64,000 bases of DNA, from the NCBI GenBank assembly GCA_964019425.1, contig OZ025803.1:248001-312000 (forward strand), read 5' to 3'. The DNA comes from Flectonema sp. DT1601. Its lineage: Eukaryota > Euglenozoa > Diplonemea > Diplonemida > Diplonemidae. The position numbers and the translations under genes are program-made. The notes under the pieces were generated by a model, which was not told where the DNA came from, did no database searches, and worked only from the letters and a program-made list of their open reading frames with translations. This document shows positions 60,977 to 64,000 of the stretch, one piece after another; positions within the stretch are counted from its first letter, which is position 1; each line of letters opens with the position of its first letter.

Positions 60977-61974
60977 GCCACACAGCGGTAGCTTTTTATT
61001 AAACAAATTCTTTTCATTTTTGACTCGCCGTGGTTTTTTTTTTTTTTTTTTTTTTTAAAATGGCAAAATACTTGGTTCCTATTCACCGATTACAGCCATT
61101 CTGACTAGTCGAGTTGACACAACTTAAGTTATAACACTATCAAAAGCTATTGTAAGGACTGAATTAAATGAACGAAAGATTCTTTTTCCCCCCCCCCCCC
61201 TGTTTCCTTTTTCTTTCTTTCTTCTTCTTTTAGTCTGTGTAAACAGCACATAAATCAGCTAATATGGCTGGGGCAGTTTTATTGTGGATTGGTTTTCAGT
61301 TTGTAATTATTTTAATGTGTAATTCCCTCCTGCGACAGAGATTGGTCGCACGCAAGTGAAAATTCTTTTCTGACTAGGGGTAGTCATAATAGCGTTACAT
61401 AAATCGTCACAGAGTACTGATTTCGGTTAGTTCATTCTCCTTTCAAATGTGGTAGAGAGGAGTGAGGTCTAAGCAGTTGTGTTTTGACTAAGGGAGAACG
61501 ACTTCTATGTTCTTGCCCTAGTTGGTAAACGAAAAAGAAAAAAGAAAGAAGAAGAAAAAGAGAATGAGCGCAAGGTTGGCTGCTGTCATTCTCTGATTGA
61601 CCCCAAGCTCTGTTTACAGCTCCCTGTTCTACTTACTTTCTTCCTCCTTCTTATCGTCAATCTCTGTTTTTTGCGAGCGCCTTTTGTAGTAAAATGATGT
61701 CGATGGGCTCTGCTTAGTAAGAATAATGTGGTTCTCATTCGACATTTTTTTCTAACACGCGATGGGAAATTATATTGTCTTTTTCTTTTCTGTTTTGTTA
61801 AAGTTCGCGAATTAATTTAGTTAACCATTTTTTTTCCCTTTTTTTTCCCCCATCAAATTACCCCGTTGTTGTTCCTTCGAGCTTAAGAATGCAGTATCAA
61901 ATTACCCTCCTTTGACAGTCAAGATTGTCGGTGAAATTGCTGTTCCTTTGAGCTTAAAAATGGCAGTGATATAT

Positions 61975-62125
61975 CCGATTTATCAGCAAACTGGAATGAA
62001 GTCCCTCTAAGGCTCCTGAAACTACGTATGGCGGAACAATGTGTTTTTATTTATTTATATTGTTATTTTGATTTTTAGTGCAACTATTTTATAATAAACT
62101 CATCTTTTAACTATTTTTTCCTCTT
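61975..62125 (+). repeat. R3 repeat, copy d
   Basis: AACTGGAATGAAGTCC, GGCTCCTGAAACTACGTAT, GGAACAATGTG, TTATTTTGATTTTTAGTGCA and TTATAATAAACTCAT match copies a to c. Confidence 0.55.
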
Positions 62126-62375
62126 TTTCCTCAGAAAGCCTGAGAAGGGTCCACGCGGCCACTCAGTTTGACAGTTTTGTTCCTTTCCCTTTTTTTTTTT
62201 TTTAAAAAAAATTGCTTTTCTTTTTTTGTCATTTTTTTTTTTTTTTTTTTTTTCACAGTGCTATCGGCACCATGAAAAACCACCGCAGGATATTTGATAA
62301 ATTTAAGGATTTTTTTTTTCCCCCTTGGTCGATATAACAAAAAACTTTTTCAGTCAAGTACTTTGATATTAATTT

Positions 62376-62427
62376 TGTTTTTAATACCTAAAAGTTGTTA
62401 CTGTTTTTACATTGTCAAAGTTTCACC
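62376..62427. repeat. R6 short dispersed repeat, copy b
   Basis: Almost identical to 19531-19586. A CCCTTGGTCGATA motif occurs on both sides (near 62322 and 62428), so this copy may sit in a further small repeat. Confidence 0.6.
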
Positions 62428-63267
62428 CCCCTTGGTCGATACAAAAAAAAACTGTGGATTTTACTCCTCGTGGCTATTGTTGTTTTTTGTTACAATTCTA
62501 ACTAACAAATAATGTTCGTGTTTGGCCAACTACTTAGTACTCTACAGTATGGGTATCCCTATCAGTAATTTATTCTTGTTCCCGTCATCTGTACTCCCTC
62601 GAAAAGCTGCAAATCTTCGCTACAGGCCGGGCCTTCGTCTCGGCAACAGCATTGCGTAAGGGAGGCAGCAGCGAGGCAAATTCGTGCTTATTGTTGTTGC
62701 ATGAATTTCGATTTAGTTATTTTCTTTTTTTTTGTTTGTCCTGCTCTCTTGCCATGTTTTAAGTTCTGATATTCTTTTATTGAACAGTTTTTCTTTCTTG
62801 TGAGATAATAATTTACAAAAAAAACACAAAAAAAAAAAAAAAAAAGAACATTTATTCATGTCGTAGTTTCTCTCTCTCAGTACCTGTCTTTTTGAATGTG
62901 TTGACACTTGTTTTGTTTCAAGGCTTCACTAATTCATTACTGTAACCGATTATTACCTGTTGGACGACAAGTTGCAACCTCTTCATAAGAAAATCCAGTT
63001 ATTGCTCTCCAGATTTCACAGTTTTTTCTGTTTTCTTTATTCTTAGTCAAGTAGTTTGTGTATTTATCTAACGATGTTTGTTGAACTATTTCTTTTCCCT
63101 TTTGGTACCAGGTCTGTTTGTTGTGTGAGATAGAGCTTATGTTTCGAAACTACTATTGAACAGCGACAATGACTATGAATGTTTTGTGTGTTTCGTATCG
63201 TATTGAAAACCTTATTCATTATTATCCCCTCCACAGAGCGTTTTTCTTTTTTTTCTTTTGAAAAAAG

Positions 63268-63950
63268 ATGATGCGCCGTGTTACTTTAGCCGCGGGCAGA
63301 CGTGCGCCATTCTCCCAAAAGAGATGGTGCGAGAGTGGAGTGAGTACATTGGATCCTTATGAGGTATTTGAGGGTAAGGTTACCCCAGACAGTACAGAGA
63401 AAGAAATAAAGGAAGCTTACCGAGAGTTGCAAAAACAATACCATCCTGACATTAACGCAGATGTCGACCCGAGGAAGATTACTGAAATCATTGAGGCATA
63501 CAAACAACTTATGAAGCAAAGTTACAAAAAGGGAATGGTTCAAGGTTGGCTTCGCCGTAGTGGTGGTGACGAACCTCCAGTACCAAGATCTGAGTTGCAG
63601 GAACGTGTTTACCGTCCTGCGTCTGCTAAGTGGGAGGAATCAACATCGATGATGCTTTTCAGAATTAAGAAGCGGTATGGAACGATCATATTTTGGTTAG
63701 CTAAGATTCTCTTCAACATCGTCCAGATTGTTCGCCGATTCCAGATATTAGTATGTGATTCCATTTATTGTTTTAGACGTGTTTTGCACATAGAAACAAC
63801 CTAACAAAACAGTTCATGATCTTCGCCATCGGTATCGTTGCCCAATCTATCAAGCAGGTGCTAAGCAACAGAAGACACGAAGAGATGCGTGCCATTAAGG
63901 CTAAAAGGGGAGAATCTGAGGAGGGAATTCAGTTAGTAAGAGCAGCGTGA
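63268..63950 (+). CDS. Mitochondrial-type DnaJ-domain membrane protein, two exons
   Basis: Exons 63268-63750 and 63813-63950 give 206 residues. The first 25 residues are Arg/Ala/Ser-rich without acidic residues until Glu22, like a mitochondrial targeting peptide ('MMRRVTLAAGRRAPFSQKRW'). A J domain follows (about residues 28-90), with the HPD motif at H59-P60-D61. Residues about 137-172 are hydrophobic and amphipathic, spanning the exon junction, and probably form a membrane segment. The C-terminus is charged. Such proteins recruit Hsp70 at the mitochondrial membrane. The intron donor is GTATGT at 63751. Its 3' end could be 63812 (62 nt) or 63776 (26 nt); both keep the frame, and the longer fits the other introns better. 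The AG at 63236 leaves a 31-nt leader. Confidence 0.8.
63751..63812 (+). other. Cis-intron of the DnaJ gene (62 nt, 3' end uncertain)
   Basis: Donor GTATGT at 63751, acceptor AAACAG at 63812, phase 0. A second in-frame acceptor, TTTTAG at 63776, would make a 26-nt intron and add 12 residues. Confidence 0.6.
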
Positions 63951-64000
63951 GTGACTCTTCTACAGGAAACAGTGATCAGCATACCCGCTGCGTTTGCACG

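Larger units (their letters stand above)
58232..63236 (+). other. 5-kb gene-poor region with repeats
   Basis: No supported gene. It holds R4 copy b, the two-copy R5 repeat, R3 copy d, R6 copy b, a TTA-type microsatellite (60447-60490) and many homopolymers. Open frames are short and biased by base runs. The DnaJ gene starts just after CCTCCACAG at 63236. Confidence 0.6.

Overview
The window is nuclear DNA of a protist that probably uses spliced-leader trans-splicing. All 20 protein genes I can support lie on the + strand. Most are single long exons, separated by a few hundred bases of T/A-rich spacer. At least 18 of the 20 have a pyrimidine-rich or AT-rich stretch ending in AG within about 50 nt upstream of the chosen ATG, as a trans-splice acceptor would. 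Cis-introns are few: four firm ones with GTATGT donors and AG acceptors, plus one in the DnaJ gene whose 3' end is uncertain. One-way gene arrays with short leaders and rare cis-introns point to Euglenozoa (diplonemid, euglenid or free-living kinetoplastid). Perkinsozoa or dinoflagellate relatives are the alternative. No spliced-leader gene, tRNA, rRNA or CRISPR array was found.

Layout. 1-1.8 kb: decayed pogo/DDE_1-type DNA transposon. 2.1-8.3 kb: nucleoside hydrolase, an unknown protein, and a large membrane-anchored glycosyltransferase. 8.3-10.9 kb: repeat-rich spacer with an R2 repeat, a 790-bp element with 33-bp terminal inverted repeats, and an R1 repeat. 10.9-31.2 kb: dense array of a large unknown protein, a three-exon coiled-coil protein, a NYN-nuclease-like protein, a PB1/TPR/UBA protein, a PDZ/zinc-finger protein, the DNA polymerase zeta catalytic subunit (8.4 kb, no intron) and a Ser/Pro-rich protein. 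31.2-37.8 kb: no genes, but a tandem duplication whose two copies differ by insertions. 37.8-44.7 kb: a possibly tail-anchored protein and a giant IQ/coiled-coil protein. 44.7-47.3 kb: repeats. 47.3-58.2 kb: heparanase-like GH79, CCCH-WWE-PARP, an IQ protein, an F-box protein, a secreted beta-lactamase-fold hydrolase, APC11 and a DxTGDG-repeat protein. 58.2-63.2 kb: repeats only. 63.3-64 kb: a mitochondrial-type DnaJ protein.

The genes do not form one pathway, as expected for a constitutively transcribed one-way array. They cover DNA damage tolerance (REV3), cell-cycle ubiquitylation (APC11, the F-box protein), possible selective autophagy (PB1-LIR-UBA), secreted or lysosomal hydrolysis (GH79, beta-lactamase fold), protein glycosylation, and possibly ciliary or cytoskeletal scaffolds (IQ and coiled-coil proteins).

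The spacers carry at least four dispersed repeat families (here R1-R4). R1 and R2 look like SINEs with 3' poly(A). R1 has a filled/empty site pair inside the tandem duplication. R4 resembles the 3' end of a LINE or SINE. Functions are inferred from motifs read by eye; no database search was run.
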